DNA of 64,000 nucleotides from Rhodospirillaceae bacterium. GTDB lineage: Bacteria > Pseudomonadota > Alphaproteobacteria > Bin65. How positions within the stretch are numbered: the first letter of the stretch is position 1; each line of letters opens with the position of its first letter. Of this stretch, positions 12,039 to 22,094 are shown in pieces. The DNA lies in NCBI GenBank assembly GCA_028819475.1, contig JAPPLJ010000008.1:1-64000 (forward strand). Direction: 5' to 3'. Made by a program: the position numbers and the translations under genes. Below the pieces are notes generated by a model, which was not told where the DNA came from, searched no databases, and was given only the letters and a program-made list of their open reading frames with translations.

Positions 12039-12809
12039 TCAGAGGCAGGCCAGCAGGCCGAGATAGGCGCCGATCTCGCTGACCTGCTGGGTCGCGCCCA
12101 GGGTGTCGCCGGTATAGCCCTTCAGCTTCGGCTGGAAAAACGCCCGGGCCGCTACGTGGCCGCAGATTGACCCGATGAGCGCGCCGAAGGCGGCAGCCGG
12201 AGATGCGGCGAGTCCCAACAGGACCAGGCAGGCCAGCGCCGTCCCTCCGGCGGTCAGGTGTGCGGTCTGTGTGACCGGGCCGGCAACCGGGCTCGCGATT
12301 CCGGACGATCGGACATAATTCGCTGTCGCGATCACGACCACGACGCTCCACCGGCTGAGTCCGTGCGCAGCGATCAGGAGGGCGAAGCCGATCCACGGCG
12401 GCACGCCCGCGACGGCGAAAACCCTGACCGCGAGGATGAGTCCGAGCGCGAGCACGCCGTAAACGCCGATCCGGCTGTCGCGCATGATCTCCAGCGCGCG
12501 CTCGGCGGTACGCCCGCCGCCGATGCCGTCCGCCGTGTCGGCGAGCCCGTCCTCATGCATGGCGCCGGTCAGCAGCGCGGTGGCGGCAAGGGCCAGCACG
12601 GCCGCAGAGAACGGACCGAACAGGCCGTATGACGCCGCAAAGACCGCGCCGCCGGCCAGCCCGACAAGGATGCCGACCGCCGGATAGTAGCGCACGGCCG
12701 CGGCGTCGAGCTCGGGCGCGTAATCGATGCCCCGGGCGGCCGGAACCCGCGTCAGCATCTGGCAGGCGATCCGGAACAGGAGCCATTGGCGGGCGAGCGC
12801 GGACCGCAT
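12039..12809 (-). CDS. cobS: Adenosylcobinamide-GDP ribazoletransferase CobS (CobV)
   Basis: A 256-residue polytopic membrane enzyme that joins adenosylcobinamide-GDP and alpha-ribazole (phosphate), the last step of cobalamin assembly. The catalytic acidic motif H-E-D-G-L-A-D-T-A-D-G is at about residue 85, and R-D-S-R-I-G-V-Y-G follows. Around it are several hydrophobic segments rich in A, L, G and V. It lies 15 bp downstream of cobT, so the two are co-transcribed. CobV is the Pseudomonas-scheme name. Confidence 0.93.
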   Translation of the reverse strand: MRSALARQWLLFRIACQMLTRVPAARGIDYAPELDAAAVRYYPAVGILVGLAGGAVFAASYGLFGPFSAAVLALAATALLTGAMHEDGLADTADGIGGGRTAERALEIMRDSRIGVYGVLALGLILAVRVFAVAGVPPWIGFALLIAAHGLSRWSVVVVIATANYVRSSGIASPVAGPVTQTAHLTAGGTALACLVLLGLAASPAAAFGALIGSICGHVAARAFFQPKLKGYTGDTLGATQQVSEIGAYLGLLACL

Positions 12810-12824
12810 CCCACGCCCCCGGCC

Positions 12825-13850
12825 CTAGGCCGGCCCGCTGACGCCGGCGCTCTCGAAACTCGCCATGTCCGTGAGCATCGCCGACGACGCCCGGACGACC
12901 GGCCAGGCCAGCAGCGCGCCGGTGCCTTCGCCGAGGCGCATCTCCAGGTCGAGGATCGGCCGGGCGGCGAGCGCATCGAGCATCGTCCGGTGCCCGTGCT
13001 CGGCAGAGCGATGGGCGTAGATCAGGTTGCGTTCGGCCGCCGGTTCGATACCCAGGGCGACGACGGCAGCGGCGGTGGCAATGAACCCGTCGACCAGAAC
13101 CGGCCTGTTCGATTGCGCCGCGCCCAGCATGGCCCCGGCCATCATCGCGATTTCGAATCCGCCATATTCCGCCAGCGCCTGCGCGGCACCCAGGTCCGGC
13201 GCGGTCCGTTCGGCGGCAGCTTCGAGAATGGCTGTCTTGTGCGCCAGGCCGGCGTCGTCCAGCCCGGTGCCGCGCCCGGCAAGGTCGGCGACCGGGAGGC
13301 CGAGCAGCTTGTGGGCGAGGAGCGTCGCCGCGGAGGTGTTGCCGATACCCATTTCGCCGAAGCACAGGACATCAGCCGGGCTTTCTTCGGCAAGCTGCCG
13401 GCCGGCCCGCAAGGCGTCGTCGCGCTGCGCCCCGGTCATTGCAGGCTCAACAAGGCAGTTGCGGGTCCCCGGCCCGATGCGCCGCTGCACGAGATCGGGA
13501 TGATCGATCGGGTCGCCGCCCACACCGGCATCGACCACCCGGACCGACGCGCCGACCGCTTCGGCAAAGACGTTGGCCGCCGCACCGCGATTCAGAAAGT
13601 TCAGGACCATTTCCCGGGTTACAGCCTGGGGATACGCGGATACGCCTTCCGCCGCGATGCCGTGGTCCGCCACGAAGATGGTCAGTTCGCAGGAGTCGAG
13701 CCGGGGCGCGACGGTTCCGGTCGCGCGCGCCAGTTGCAGCGCGACCGCCTCGACCTGCCCCAAGGCGCCGAGCGGCTTGGTCTTGCTGTCGATCAGGTCC
13801 CGGACGGTCCGCTCAAAGTCGGCGTCCGGGCCGGCATTGCGATCCGTCAT
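12825..13850 (-). CDS. cobT: Nicotinate-nucleotide-dimethylbenzimidazole phosphoribosyltransferase CobT
   Basis: A 341-residue cytosolic enzyme that makes alpha-ribazole phosphate from nicotinate mononucleotide and dimethylbenzimidazole. Family motifs are T-K-P-L-G-A-L-G near residue 24, V-A-D-H-G-I-A-A-E-G-V-S-A-Y-P, and G-E-M-G-I-G-N-T-S-A-A in the middle. R-L-G-E-G-T-G-A near the C-terminus contains the catalytic Glu. The gene should not be confused with the chelatase subunit also called CobT. It is followed by cobS after 15 bp. The MoxR gene upstream ends 58 bp before it and may share its transcript. Confidence 0.94.
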   Translation of the reverse strand: MTDRNAGPDADFERTVRDLIDSKTKPLGALGQVEAVALQLARATGTVAPRLDSCELTIFVADHGIAAEGVSAYPQAVTREMVLNFLNRGAAANVFAEAVGASVRVVDAGVGGDPIDHPDLVQRRIGPGTRNCLVEPAMTGAQRDDALRAGRQLAEESPADVLCFGEMGIGNTSAATLLAHKLLGLPVADLAGRGTGLDDAGLAHKTAILEAAAERTAPDLGAAQALAEYGGFEIAMMAGAMLGAAQSNRPVLVDGFIATAAAVVALGIEPAAERNLIYAHRSAEHGHRTMLDALAARPILDLEMRLGEGTGALLAWPVVRASSAMLTDMASFESAGVSGPA

Positions 13851-13908
13851 GGGATTCGGCGGCGCCCCGTACCGTCGCGTCTCTTGCCCGCGCCTTGTTG
13901 TCCCCGCC

Positions 13909-14763
<855 letters not shown>

Positions 14764-14935
14764 CGAAAGGCCTGTGGTTCGGGACTGAGCGCGCTGGCGG
14801 CGGCGCACCCGCATGGGTGGCCGCACCCTAGGCGGGACCGGCGCGCCGATCAAGCGGCGGTCTGTCCGCCGGCCTTGAGCCGGAAAGCGGCGGTCCGGAG
14901 CGGCGATCGGGCAAGGGCGGCTAATTTGGGTGTCG

Positions 14936-14964
14936 TTCGAACCCGGAATTTAAATCGATACAAT
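14936..14964 (+). promoter_or_regulatory. Candidate promoter of the coiled-coil membrane protein gene
   Basis: TACAAT (14959-14964, five of six -10 bases) is preceded after 17 bp by TTCGAA (14936-14941, weak -35). The -10 box sits in a locally AT-rich patch 44 bp before the ATG. The sequence around it (CGATA-CAA-TATCG) is also a small inverted repeat that a regulator could use. Confidence 0.35.
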
Positions 14965-15007
14965 ATCGGTGTCGACAGCTGCGCAGCGGCGGTGATAATG
15001 TTGCGCC

Positions 15008-15514
15008 ATGATCGTGAACCTGGCCGGATTCGTTGCGCTCGGCGCCATGCTGCTCACGCTGTTTACGTGGCTGCGCCAGGATAATCGTGCGCTGCGCGCC
15101 GAGATGCGCGCCGAAATCAAGGAACTTCGCGCCGAAATGAACGCCCGCTTCGCGAAGCAGAGCGAAGAAATGAACACCCGCTTCGAGAAACAGGGCGAAG
15201 AGATGAACGCCCGATTCGGGAAACAGAGCGAAGAGATCGGCCAGTTGCGTGATCGGACGGCGCGCATCGGCAAAGAGGTCGACCAGCTGCACGAACGGAC
15301 GGCGCGCATTGGCGAAGAGATCGACCAGCTGCACGATCGGACGGCGCGCATTGGCGAAGAGATCGGTCAACTTCGCGAACGCACGGTACGCATTGGCGAA
15401 GATATCGGCCAGTTGCGCGAGCGATCGGCGCGCATCGAGGGTCTGCTGGAGGCAAACATACTGCGCGGCAAAAGGGGCGCCGCGCCGGAACCGCCGCATC
15501 CCGAAGCCGCCTGA
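15008..15514 (+). CDS. Membrane-anchored coiled-coil repeat protein, function unknown
   Basis: A 168-residue protein not assigned to a named family. Residues 4-22 form one hydrophobic segment (likely N-terminal anchor), followed by charged sequence to the end. Residues 44-76 are three 11-residue units of the form M-N-A-R-F-x-K-Q-x-E-E. Residues 77-146 are five 14-residue units of the form I-G-E-E-I-x-Q-L-x-x-R-T-A-R with small shifts. The tail is Pro/Ala-rich. The pattern predicts a long rod that changes from hendecad to heptad packing. The two repeats are also visible in the DNA (33-bp units at 15137-15235, 42-bp units at 15236-15445), so recent expansion is likely. It stands alone between moxR and mfd. 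Confidence 0.75.
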   Translation: MIVNLAGFVALGAMLLTLFTWLRQDNRALRAEMRAEIKELRAEMNARFAKQSEEMNTRFEKQGEEMNARFGKQSEEIGQLRDRTARIGKEVDQLHERTARIGEEIDQLHDRTARIGEEIGQLRERTVRIGEDIGQLRERSARIEGLLEANILRGKRGAAPEPPHPEAA

Positions 15515-15880
15515 ACCCGCCCGAATCCGCCTGCGGCGCCGAAGCGATTTCGGCGGCCGGCCCCTTTCGCGGAGGACTGCCGGCGGCACGGGCGCGGTGC
15601 GAGGAATAATATTATCCGGAATACGAAATTATCTCTTGACATTTCCAGTTTTGTTCTCTATTTGATCTCTTATCAGCGCCCGGAGTGCGTCTGCCGCAGT
15701 CCACAACAATATAGGTATAAATACCTTATTGCGATTAAATTGCATCTTTCCCGAGGAGATTTTTCCGGCAATTCCAAGGAGTTAGAAAGAACGGGCTGCA
15801 AAAAAATTGGAAAAATCAGACCGGTCTGTCCATTTTAAGCCGGCAAAAAATCGGGCAATTTCAACCGGCCCGCGGCTCGG
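15515..15880. other. AT-rich intergenic stretch, no gene seen
   Basis: The 366 bases between the coiled-coil gene and the 3' end of mfd have a markedly lower GC content than the flanks, especially 15600-15850. No convincing coding sequence is visible. It contains a TTGACA at 15636-15641 without a good -10 box and a perfect inverted repeat AGGTAT-AA-ATACCT at 15713-15726. A purine-rich AAGGAG near 15777 is not followed by a start codon at a useful distance. It could hold a small RNA or a remnant of foreign DNA. Confidence 0.5.
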
Positions 15881-18800
15881 TCAAGGCCCGCCGCCGGTCT
15901 CCGCGCCGCCGGTCTCCGCGCCGCCGGTCTCCGGGACGCCGGACCCCTCCCTTCCGCCCGCCAGCCCGGCCAGAATCTTCAGGATGGTCTTGACGCCGCG
16001 CATCCGGGCGGCGGCATCCTCCCAGTTGCGGCGGAACAGCAGCGTCTGATCCGGGCGCAGGGTCACCGTGCCGCGCTCGCCGGCGATGTAGGCGACCAGG
16101 GCGTCCGCGTCCGGAAACAGGTCGTCGTGGAAGGCGATCGCCGCGCCCTTGGGGCCGGCGTCGATCTTCGCGACATGGGCGGGATAGCACAACTGCTTGA
16201 TCGCAACGGTCTCGATCAGGTTTTCGACCTCGGGCGGCAGGGCGCCGAACCGGTCGACCAGTTCGGCGGCAAAACCGTCGAGATCGGCGGGCTCGGCCAG
16301 GTCCGACAGGCGGCGGTACAGGCCGAGACGGGCGCCCAGGTCCGGAACGTAGGTCTCGGGAATCAGTACCGAGGCGCCGAGGTTGATCTGCGGCGACCAG
16401 CGCGCCCGGGCGGGGGCGGCATCGGCATCCTCTCCCTGCCGCGCTTCGGCGACCGCCTCTTCCAGCATCTGCTGGTACAGTTCGATCCCGATTTCCCGGA
16501 TATGCCCGGACTGCTCCTCGCCCAGCAGGTTGCCGGCGCCCCGGATGTCCATGTCGTAGCTGGCGAGCGAGAAACCGGCGCCCAGCGTATCCAGGGTCTG
16601 CATGACTTCCAGCCGCTTCAGGGCCGTGCCGGTGATCTTCCGGTCCTCCGGCAGGGTCAGATAGGCGTAGGCGCGGGTCTTCGAGCGCCCGACCCGCCCG
16701 CGCAGCTGATAAAGCTGGGCGAGGCCGAACCGGTCCGCCCGGTGCAGGACGATGGTGTTGACCGTCGGGATGTCGAGGCCGGATTCGATGATGTTGGTCG
16801 AGAGCAGGATGCGCACCTCGCCGTCGTAGAATCGCGCCATGACCTGCTCGAGGTCCGCCGCCGCCATCTGCCCGTGGGCAATGGCGTAGCGTACGCCGGG
16901 CGCCAGGCGCGTCACCCGCTCGGCCAGAAGATCGAGGTCGCGGATGCGCGGGCAGACCCAGAAAACCTGCCCGCCGCGCAGCAATTCCCGGCGGATGGCC
17001 TCCTCGATGACCACCGAATCGTAGGGCAGCACAAACGTGCGCACGGCGAGCCGGTCGACCGGCGGCGTCGCGATCAGGCTGAGGTCACGCACGCCGGCGA
17101 GCGCCAGTTGCAGCGTCCTCGGGATTGGCGTTGCGGTCAGCGTCAGGACATGGACGTCAGCGCGCAGCGTCTTCAACCGCTCTTTCTGGGCGACGCCGAA
17201 ATGCTGCTCCTCGTCGACGACCGCCAGGCCGAGCGTGCGGAAGCGCACGGTCTTGCCCAGCAGGGCATGGGTGCCGACGACGATATCGAGGGTCCCGGCC
17301 TCCAGCTCCTTTCGGGTGCGCGCCGCCTCAGCCGGCGCCACGAGGCGGGACAGTTGGCCGACCCGGACGGGAAACCCCTCGAACCGCTCCCGGAAGGTCC
17401 GGAAATGCTGGCGCGCCAGCAGGGTCGTGGGGACGATCACGGCGACCTGCAACCCGGCCATGACCGCCGCGAACGCCGCGCGCAGGGCGACTTCCGTCTT
17501 GCCAAAGCCGACATCGCCGCACACCAGCCTGTCCATCGGCCGGCCGGACGCCAGATCGTCCAGGGTCTCGTCGATCGCACGGATCTGATCGTCGGTCTCG
17601 GCGAAGGGGAACCGCGCGGAGAACTCCCGGGCCGGGCCCTGCGATCCGTCCGCGACCGGCGCCTTGCGCAATTCGCGCCGGGCGGCAATCGCGATGAGCT
17701 GCCCGGCCATTTCCGCAATCCGGCCCTTCACCCTGGCCTTGCGCGCCTGCCAGGCCGTGGTGCCCAGCCGGTCCAGCGTGGCGGTTTCCGAATCGCTGCC
17801 GAAGCGGGACAGCACGTCCATATTCTCCGCCGGCACGAAGAGCGTGTCGCCGCCCTGGTAGGCGAGGCGCAGGCAATCGTGGTCCGCACCGGCGGCGGCG
17901 ACGGTCTCCAGCCCCTCGTAGCGGCCGATGCCGTGCTCGCGATGGACGACCAGATCGCCCTGGCTCAGCGTCGACAGTTCGGTGAGGAAGGCGTCGGTCC
18001 TGCGGTCTCTTCCGGGCCGGCCGCGCAGCCGGTCGCCGAAGATGTCCTGTTCGGTGATGACGACCAGGTCGCCGCTCTCGAAGCCGTGGTCGAGCTCCGC
18101 CACGGCCAGGAACAGGCCCTTTTTCTGCCCGTCCCACCGGTCGATCCGTTCGGGCGACAGGCCGCCGGCCTCATTCAGGAGGCGGGCGAGCCGCTCGCCC
18201 GAACCGGCGCTGCCGGCGAGCAGGACCACCGGCCGGCCGGAGCGCCGCACCGCCTTTATGTGCCCGCTCACCGCTTCGGCGACCGGAACCTTCTCGCTCG
18301 CCCGGATATCGGCGAAACTGCGGCCGGCGCGGCCGGAGATTGTAGCATCGGGCACGTCGGAGGCCATGCCCTCCGGTGCGGCAAAGGGCGAGAAGGTGCC
18401 GGCGTTCGTGCGGCGGAGCAGCCCGGTCCACTCTTCCCCGTCCAGAAAGAACCGGCCGGCCGGCACGGGTTTGTAGACGAACTGTCCTGCCGATTTCGGC
18501 GCATCGTCCATATGGCTGCGCCGCGCTTCGAAATAGTCGGCGATCGTATCGAGCCGGGCCGCGACCGCCTCGGCCGCCTGAAAGTCGAGGGTGACGCGTG
18601 CATCGGGCACATAGTCGAACAGGGTGGCCATCCGGTCGTAGAACAGCGGCAGCCAGTGCTCCATGCCGGGAAAGGCCTGGCCCGCCGAAACGGCCTCGTA
18701 CAGCGGATCGCGGGTCGGATCGCCGGAAAAGGCCGCGCGGTAGGAATCGCGGAAACGGGTGATCCGCCGGTCGGTCAGCACCAGTTCCGACACCGGCCGC

Positions 18801-19438
18801 AGAACGACCCGGCCGCTCGCCCGGATCGTGCGCTGGGTCAACGGATCGAAGCGGCGGATCGCCTCCAGGTCGTCGCCGAAAAAATCCAGCCGCACGGCGT
18901 AGTCCAGCCCCGGCGGATAGATGTCGAGCAGGCCGCCGCGCAGGGCGTATTCGCCCGGCTCGCGCGCGGTGCCGACCCGCCGGTAGCCCTGCCGGAGCAG
19001 ATAGCGCAGCACCGCCGCCATCGGCGTGCGCTGGCCCTTCTGCAGGGCCACCAGCGACTTGTGGAAGGTTTCCGCCGGCGGCACGCGCTGCAGGGCGGCG
19101 CTCACCGTCGTAACGACCAGCCTGGGCTTGCGCCCGCTTCGCCCGGCCAGCCGCGCCAAGGTCGAGGCGCGGGCGGCGAGGATATCGGCGTGGGGCGAGG
19201 CGCGGTCGTAGGGCAGGCAGTCCCATGCCGGAAAGCGCAACAACGCAGCCTCCGGCCGGAAGAAGCGGACCAGGGACACGATCTGGCTCAGGCGGCGATC
19301 GTCGGCCGCAACATGGACAACGTCGCCCCCGGCCGACAGCGCCGCCAGGATGCGCGCGTCGATACCGGCGGGCGCGCCGTGAATGACGCCCGCGCCGGCC
19401 CGGTGACGCGGCCGTTCCTGCGCCTCGGCCTCAGGCAT
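15881..19438 (-). CDS. mfd: Transcription-repair coupling factor Mfd
   Basis: An 1185-residue superfamily 2 translocase that removes RNA polymerase stalled at lesions and recruits UvrA. The N-terminal UvrB-homology region is followed by an RNA-polymerase-interaction domain (G-D-L-V-V-H-R-E-H-G-I-G-R-Y-E-G). The RecG-like motor has Walker A G-D-V-G-F-G-K-T and the D-E-E-Q-H-F-G-V box. A C-terminal TRCF domain completes the protein. Length is normal for the family. The extreme C-terminus ends in a short E-T-G-G-A repeat encoded by three 15-bp units. Its start overlaps sdhE by 8 bp, as often seen in alphaproteobacteria, so the two are translated from one transcript. Confidence 0.96.
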   Translation of the reverse strand: MPEAEAQERPRHRAGAGVIHGAPAGIDARILAALSAGGDVVHVAADDRRLSQIVSLVRFFRPEAALLRFPAWDCLPYDRASPHADILAARASTLARLAGRSGRKPRLVVTTVSAALQRVPPAETFHKSLVALQKGQRTPMAAVLRYLLRQGYRRVGTAREPGEYALRGGLLDIYPPGLDYAVRLDFFGDDLEAIRRFDPLTQRTIRASGRVVLRPVSELVLTDRRITRFRDSYRAAFSGDPTRDPLYEAVSAGQAFPGMEHWLPLFYDRMATLFDYVPDARVTLDFQAAEAVAARLDTIADYFEARRSHMDDAPKSAGQFVYKPVPAGRFFLDGEEWTGLLRRTNAGTFSPFAAPEGMASDVPDATISGRAGRSFADIRASEKVPVAEAVSGHIKAVRRSGRPVVLLAGSAGSGERLARLLNEAGGLSPERIDRWDGQKKGLFLAVAELDHGFESGDLVVITEQDIFGDRLRGRPGRDRRTDAFLTELSTLSQGDLVVHREHGIGRYEGLETVAAAGADHDCLRLAYQGGDTLFVPAENMDVLSRFGSDSETATLDRLGTTAWQARKARVKGRIAEMAGQLIAIAARRELRKAPVADGSQGPAREFSARFPFAETDDQIRAIDETLDDLASGRPMDRLVCGDVGFGKTEVALRAAFAAVMAGLQVAVIVPTTLLARQHFRTFRERFEGFPVRVGQLSRLVAPAEAARTRKELEAGTLDIVVGTHALLGKTVRFRTLGLAVVDEEQHFGVAQKERLKTLRADVHVLTLTATPIPRTLQLALAGVRDLSLIATPPVDRLAVRTFVLPYDSVVIEEAIRRELLRGGQVFWVCPRIRDLDLLAERVTRLAPGVRYAIAHGQMAAADLEQVMARFYDGEVRILLSTNIIESGLDIPTVNTIVLHRADRFGLAQLYQLRGRVGRSKTRAYAYLTLPEDRKITGTALKRLEVMQTLDTLGAGFSLASYDMDIRGAGNLLGEEQSGHIREIGIELYQQMLEEAVAEARQGEDADAAPARARWSPQINLGASVLIPETYVPDLGARLGLYRRLSDLAEPADLDGFAAELVDRFGALPPEVENLIETVAIKQLCYPAHVAKIDAGPKGAAIAFHDDLFPDADALVAYIAGERGTVTLRPDQTLLFRRNWEDAAARMRGVKTILKILAGLAGGREGSGVPETGGAETGGAETGGGP
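15891..15935 (-). repeat. Three 15-bp tandem units in the mfd 3' end
   Basis: Units at 15891-15905, 15906-15920 and 15921-15935 are nearly identical (CCGCCGGTCTCCGCG on the plus strand, the last ending GGG). They encode E-T-G-G-A repeats at the very C-terminus of Mfd. The length is a multiple of three, so copy-number change would stay in frame. Confidence 0.8.
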
Positions 19439-19709
19439 GGCGTGTCCGTTGAAAGGCGATCACGTCACGCAGCACCGGCGTGTCGTAGGCCGGGTCCGGC
19501 GGTTCAAACCCTACGATCCAGCCATAGACGTCGGGATCGGGCGCCATCAGCAGATCCTCATACTGGGCGAGGGCCGCCTCGTCGTAATCGGCCAGCCGGG
19601 CATCGGCGAACGGCCCGAACAGCAGGTCCAGCTCCTTGGTCCCCCGGTGCCAGGAGCGAAAGGTCAGCCGCCGCCGCCAGGTTTCGATGTTTTTGTTTTG
19701 TTCCGCCAT
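19431..19709 (-). CDS. sdhE: FAD assembly factor SdhE
   Basis: A 92-residue member of the SdhE/Sdh5 family (DUF339), which promotes covalent attachment of FAD to the succinate dehydrogenase flavoprotein subunit. The family core is recognisable: R-R-L-x-F-R-S-W-H-R-G-T-K-E-L-D-L-L-F-G, with the conserved R-G-x-x-E-x-D pattern (here R-G-T-K-E-L-D), then Y-D-E-A-A-L-A-Q-Y-E-D-L-L. The ATG at 19707-19709 gives normal length. It is the first gene of an sdhE-mfd transcript and lies divergently from recG. Confidence 0.93.
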   Translation of the reverse strand: MAEQNKNIETWRRRLTFRSWHRGTKELDLLFGPFADARLADYDEAALAQYEDLLMAPDPDVYGWIVGFEPPDPAYDTPVLRDVIAFQRTRHA

Positions 19710-19891
19710 AAAACCTGTTTGCGCCCCGAAACCGGGCGTCCCCGCGGCACATTCCATAACCCGCAACGGCCGGCTCGTCACACGCGACGCATCGGCGCTC
19801 CGCCATCGTCCGGCAGATTCGGCCGTTCGTCGGTGGCCGGGCGCGCTCTCCGCTCTTGCGCTGCGGGCCAAGCCTTCGGACACTCTCCGTC

Positions 19892-21973
19892 ATGCGTCCG
19901 CAATCCCTGTTCCCGATCTTCGGCGATATCGGCGCGCTGCCGGGCATCGGCCCGCGGCTGAAGGGGCTGGTGGCGCGGGTCGCCGGGCCGCGCATCGTCG
20001 ACCTGCTGTGGACCCTGCCGACCGGGCTGGTCGACCGTCGCCATGCCCCGAAGGTCGCCGAAGCCGTGATCGGCGAGATCGCCACCATCACCGTGCGGAT
20101 CGACGCGCACGAACAGCCGGGCGCGCCAAAGCGGCCCTATCGCGTCATCTGCTCCGACGAAACCGGCTTCCTGACCCTGGTGTTTTTTCACGCCAAACAG
20201 GACTGGCTGGAAAAGACCTACCCGGTCGGAGAGACCCGGGTGGTCAGCGGCCGGGTCGACGAGTTCGGCGGCGGCCGGCAGATGACCCATCCGGATTTCG
20301 CAGTCCCGGCGGCACAGGCGGACAGCATCCGGATGGTGCATCCCGTGTATCCGCTCACCCAGGGTTTGACGCGCACGGCCATGAAGCGGGCGATCGACGG
20401 CGCGCTCGATCGCGCTCCCGTGCAGCCGGAATGGGCCGATGCAGCCCTGATCGCGCAGCGGCAATGGCCAGACTGGCGCGAGGCCCTGCAACGGGCGCAC
20501 CGGCCGGAAAGCGGGCCGGACCTGCTGCCGGATGCTCCGGCGCGGGCGCGTCTCGCCTATGACGAACTGCTGGCGACCCAGCTCGCCCTGCTGCTCGTGC
20601 GCCGGCGCCAGCGGCGCGTCCAGGGCCGTGTGCAGGCCGGCGACGGCCGCCGGCGCGCAAAGATCGCCGGCGCCCTGCCCTATTCCCTGACCGGTTCGCA
20701 GGAATCGGCGTTGGTCGAGATCACCCGCGACATGGCGGCGCCGGCGCGCATGGCCCGGATGCTCCAGGGCGATGTCGGCAGCGGCAAGACAGTCGTGGCG
20801 CTGCTGGCGATGGCAGCGGCGGTCGAGGCCGGCGGCCAGGCCGCGCTGATGGCGCCGACCGAAATCCTCGCCCAGCAGCATTGCGAGACACTCCGGGGCC
20901 TGGGCGCGCCGGCCGGTCTGCGGGTCGAACTGCTGACCGGGCGGCTCAAGGGCGCCGGACGAAAGGCGCTCACCGCGGACATCGAAGCGGGAAACGTCGA
21001 CATCGTCGTCGGCACCCACGCGCTGTTCTCGGAGGACGTGAATTTCCGCGACCTCGGGCTGATCGTCATCGACGAGCAGCACCGGTTCGGCGTCCAGCAG
21101 CGCATGGCGCTCGCCGGCAAGGGCAGCGGCGTCGACATGCTGACAACGACGGCGACGCCGATCCCGCGCACCCTGATGCTGGCGGCCTACGGCGATATCG
21201 ACACCTCGAAACTGACCGAGAAGCCCGCCGGGCGCCAGCCGGTGGACACCCGCGCCATGCCGCTCGACCGGCTCGAACAAGTCGCCGCCGGCATCCGCCG
21301 GACCATCGACGGCGGCGCACAGGCATTCTGGGTCTGTCCGCTGGTCGAAGAATCCGATGTCCTCGACGTCACCGCGGCGACGGCGCGGCACGCCTGGCTG
21401 CAGGAGCGCTTCGGCGGGACCGTCGAACTGGTCCACGGCCGGATGAAGCCGGCGGAGAAAGACGCCGCCATGCAGCGCTTCCTGGCGAACGAGACGGCCG
21501 TTCTGGTCGCCACGACGGTGGTCGAGGTCGGCGTCGACGTCCCGAACGCCAGCGTCATGGTGATCGAACACGCCGAGCGATTCGGCCTCGCCCAGCTCCA
21601 CCAGCTGCGCGGCCGGATCGGGCGCGGCGCGCGCAAGTCCTCTTGCGTGCTGCTTTACGAGCCGCCGCTCGGCGAGACAGCGCGGGCGCGGATCGACGTG
21701 CTGCGCAAGACCGACGACGGCTTCGTCATCGCCGAGGAAGACCTGCGCCTGCGCGGCGGCGGCGAGGCCCTGGGCACGCGCCAGAGCGGCATGCCGGCCT
21801 TCCGGCTGGCGCGCTTTCCCGAACATGGCGGCCTGCTGGAGATCGCCCGGACCGACGCCCGCGTTGCCCTGGAACGGGATCCGGAACTCAAAAGTCCGCG
21901 CGGCGAAGCCCTGCGCACCCTGCTCTATCTGTTCGAACGCGAGGAAGGCGTCCGGATGCTGCGCTCGGGATAG
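19892..21973 (+). CDS. recG: ATP-dependent DNA helicase RecG
   Basis: A 693-residue branch-migration helicase that remodels stalled forks and Holliday junctions. The N-terminal wedge/OB domain spans roughly residues 60-160. The motor domains have Walker A G-D-V-G-S-G-K-T and D-E-Q-H-R-F-G-V-Q-Q-R. The Q-L-R-G-R-I-G-R-G motif VI and the C-terminal L-R-G-G-G-E-A-L-G-T-R-Q-S-G motif are also present. The ATG at 19892 is followed by the usual R-P-x-x-L-F-P-I-F opening. It is divergent from sdhE-mfd. Confidence 0.96.
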   Translation: MRPQSLFPIFGDIGALPGIGPRLKGLVARVAGPRIVDLLWTLPTGLVDRRHAPKVAEAVIGEIATITVRIDAHEQPGAPKRPYRVICSDETGFLTLVFFHAKQDWLEKTYPVGETRVVSGRVDEFGGGRQMTHPDFAVPAAQADSIRMVHPVYPLTQGLTRTAMKRAIDGALDRAPVQPEWADAALIAQRQWPDWREALQRAHRPESGPDLLPDAPARARLAYDELLATQLALLLVRRRQRRVQGRVQAGDGRRRAKIAGALPYSLTGSQESALVEITRDMAAPARMARMLQGDVGSGKTVVALLAMAAAVEAGGQAALMAPTEILAQQHCETLRGLGAPAGLRVELLTGRLKGAGRKALTADIEAGNVDIVVGTHALFSEDVNFRDLGLIVIDEQHRFGVQQRMALAGKGSGVDMLTTTATPIPRTLMLAAYGDIDTSKLTEKPAGRQPVDTRAMPLDRLEQVAAGIRRTIDGGAQAFWVCPLVEESDVLDVTAATARHAWLQERFGGTVELVHGRMKPAEKDAAMQRFLANETAVLVATTVVEVGVDVPNASVMVIEHAERFGLAQLHQLRGRIGRGARKSSCVLLYEPPLGETARARIDVLRKTDDGFVIAEEDLRLRGGGEALGTRQSGMPAFRLARFPEHGGLLEIARTDARVALERDPELKSPRGEALRTLLYLFEREEGVRMLRSG

Positions 21974-22094
21974 GCGCCAATTGGCGGCGACTCCTTCGGA
22001 TTCCTCCGGCCGGCACCTATATTCCGGAATCATCGGCCCGTCCGGTGGAACCCGAACCGGGTCACGGGCTCGACAAGCTTCTCGGGAAGCAGAC

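Noticed and set aside
15137-15445. CRISPR-like direct repeats
   Set aside because: The regular units are contiguous, in frame and encode coiled-coil repeats; there are no spacers.
15807-16049. 80-codon TTG-start frame in and after the AT-rich gap
   Set aside because: Most of it is antisense to the mfd C-terminus and its repeats; no ribosome-binding site at a suitable distance.
16127-19711. 1194-codon open frame on the plus strand opposite mfd
   Set aside because: Antisense shadow of a clearly identified mfd; low-complexity composition and no motif.
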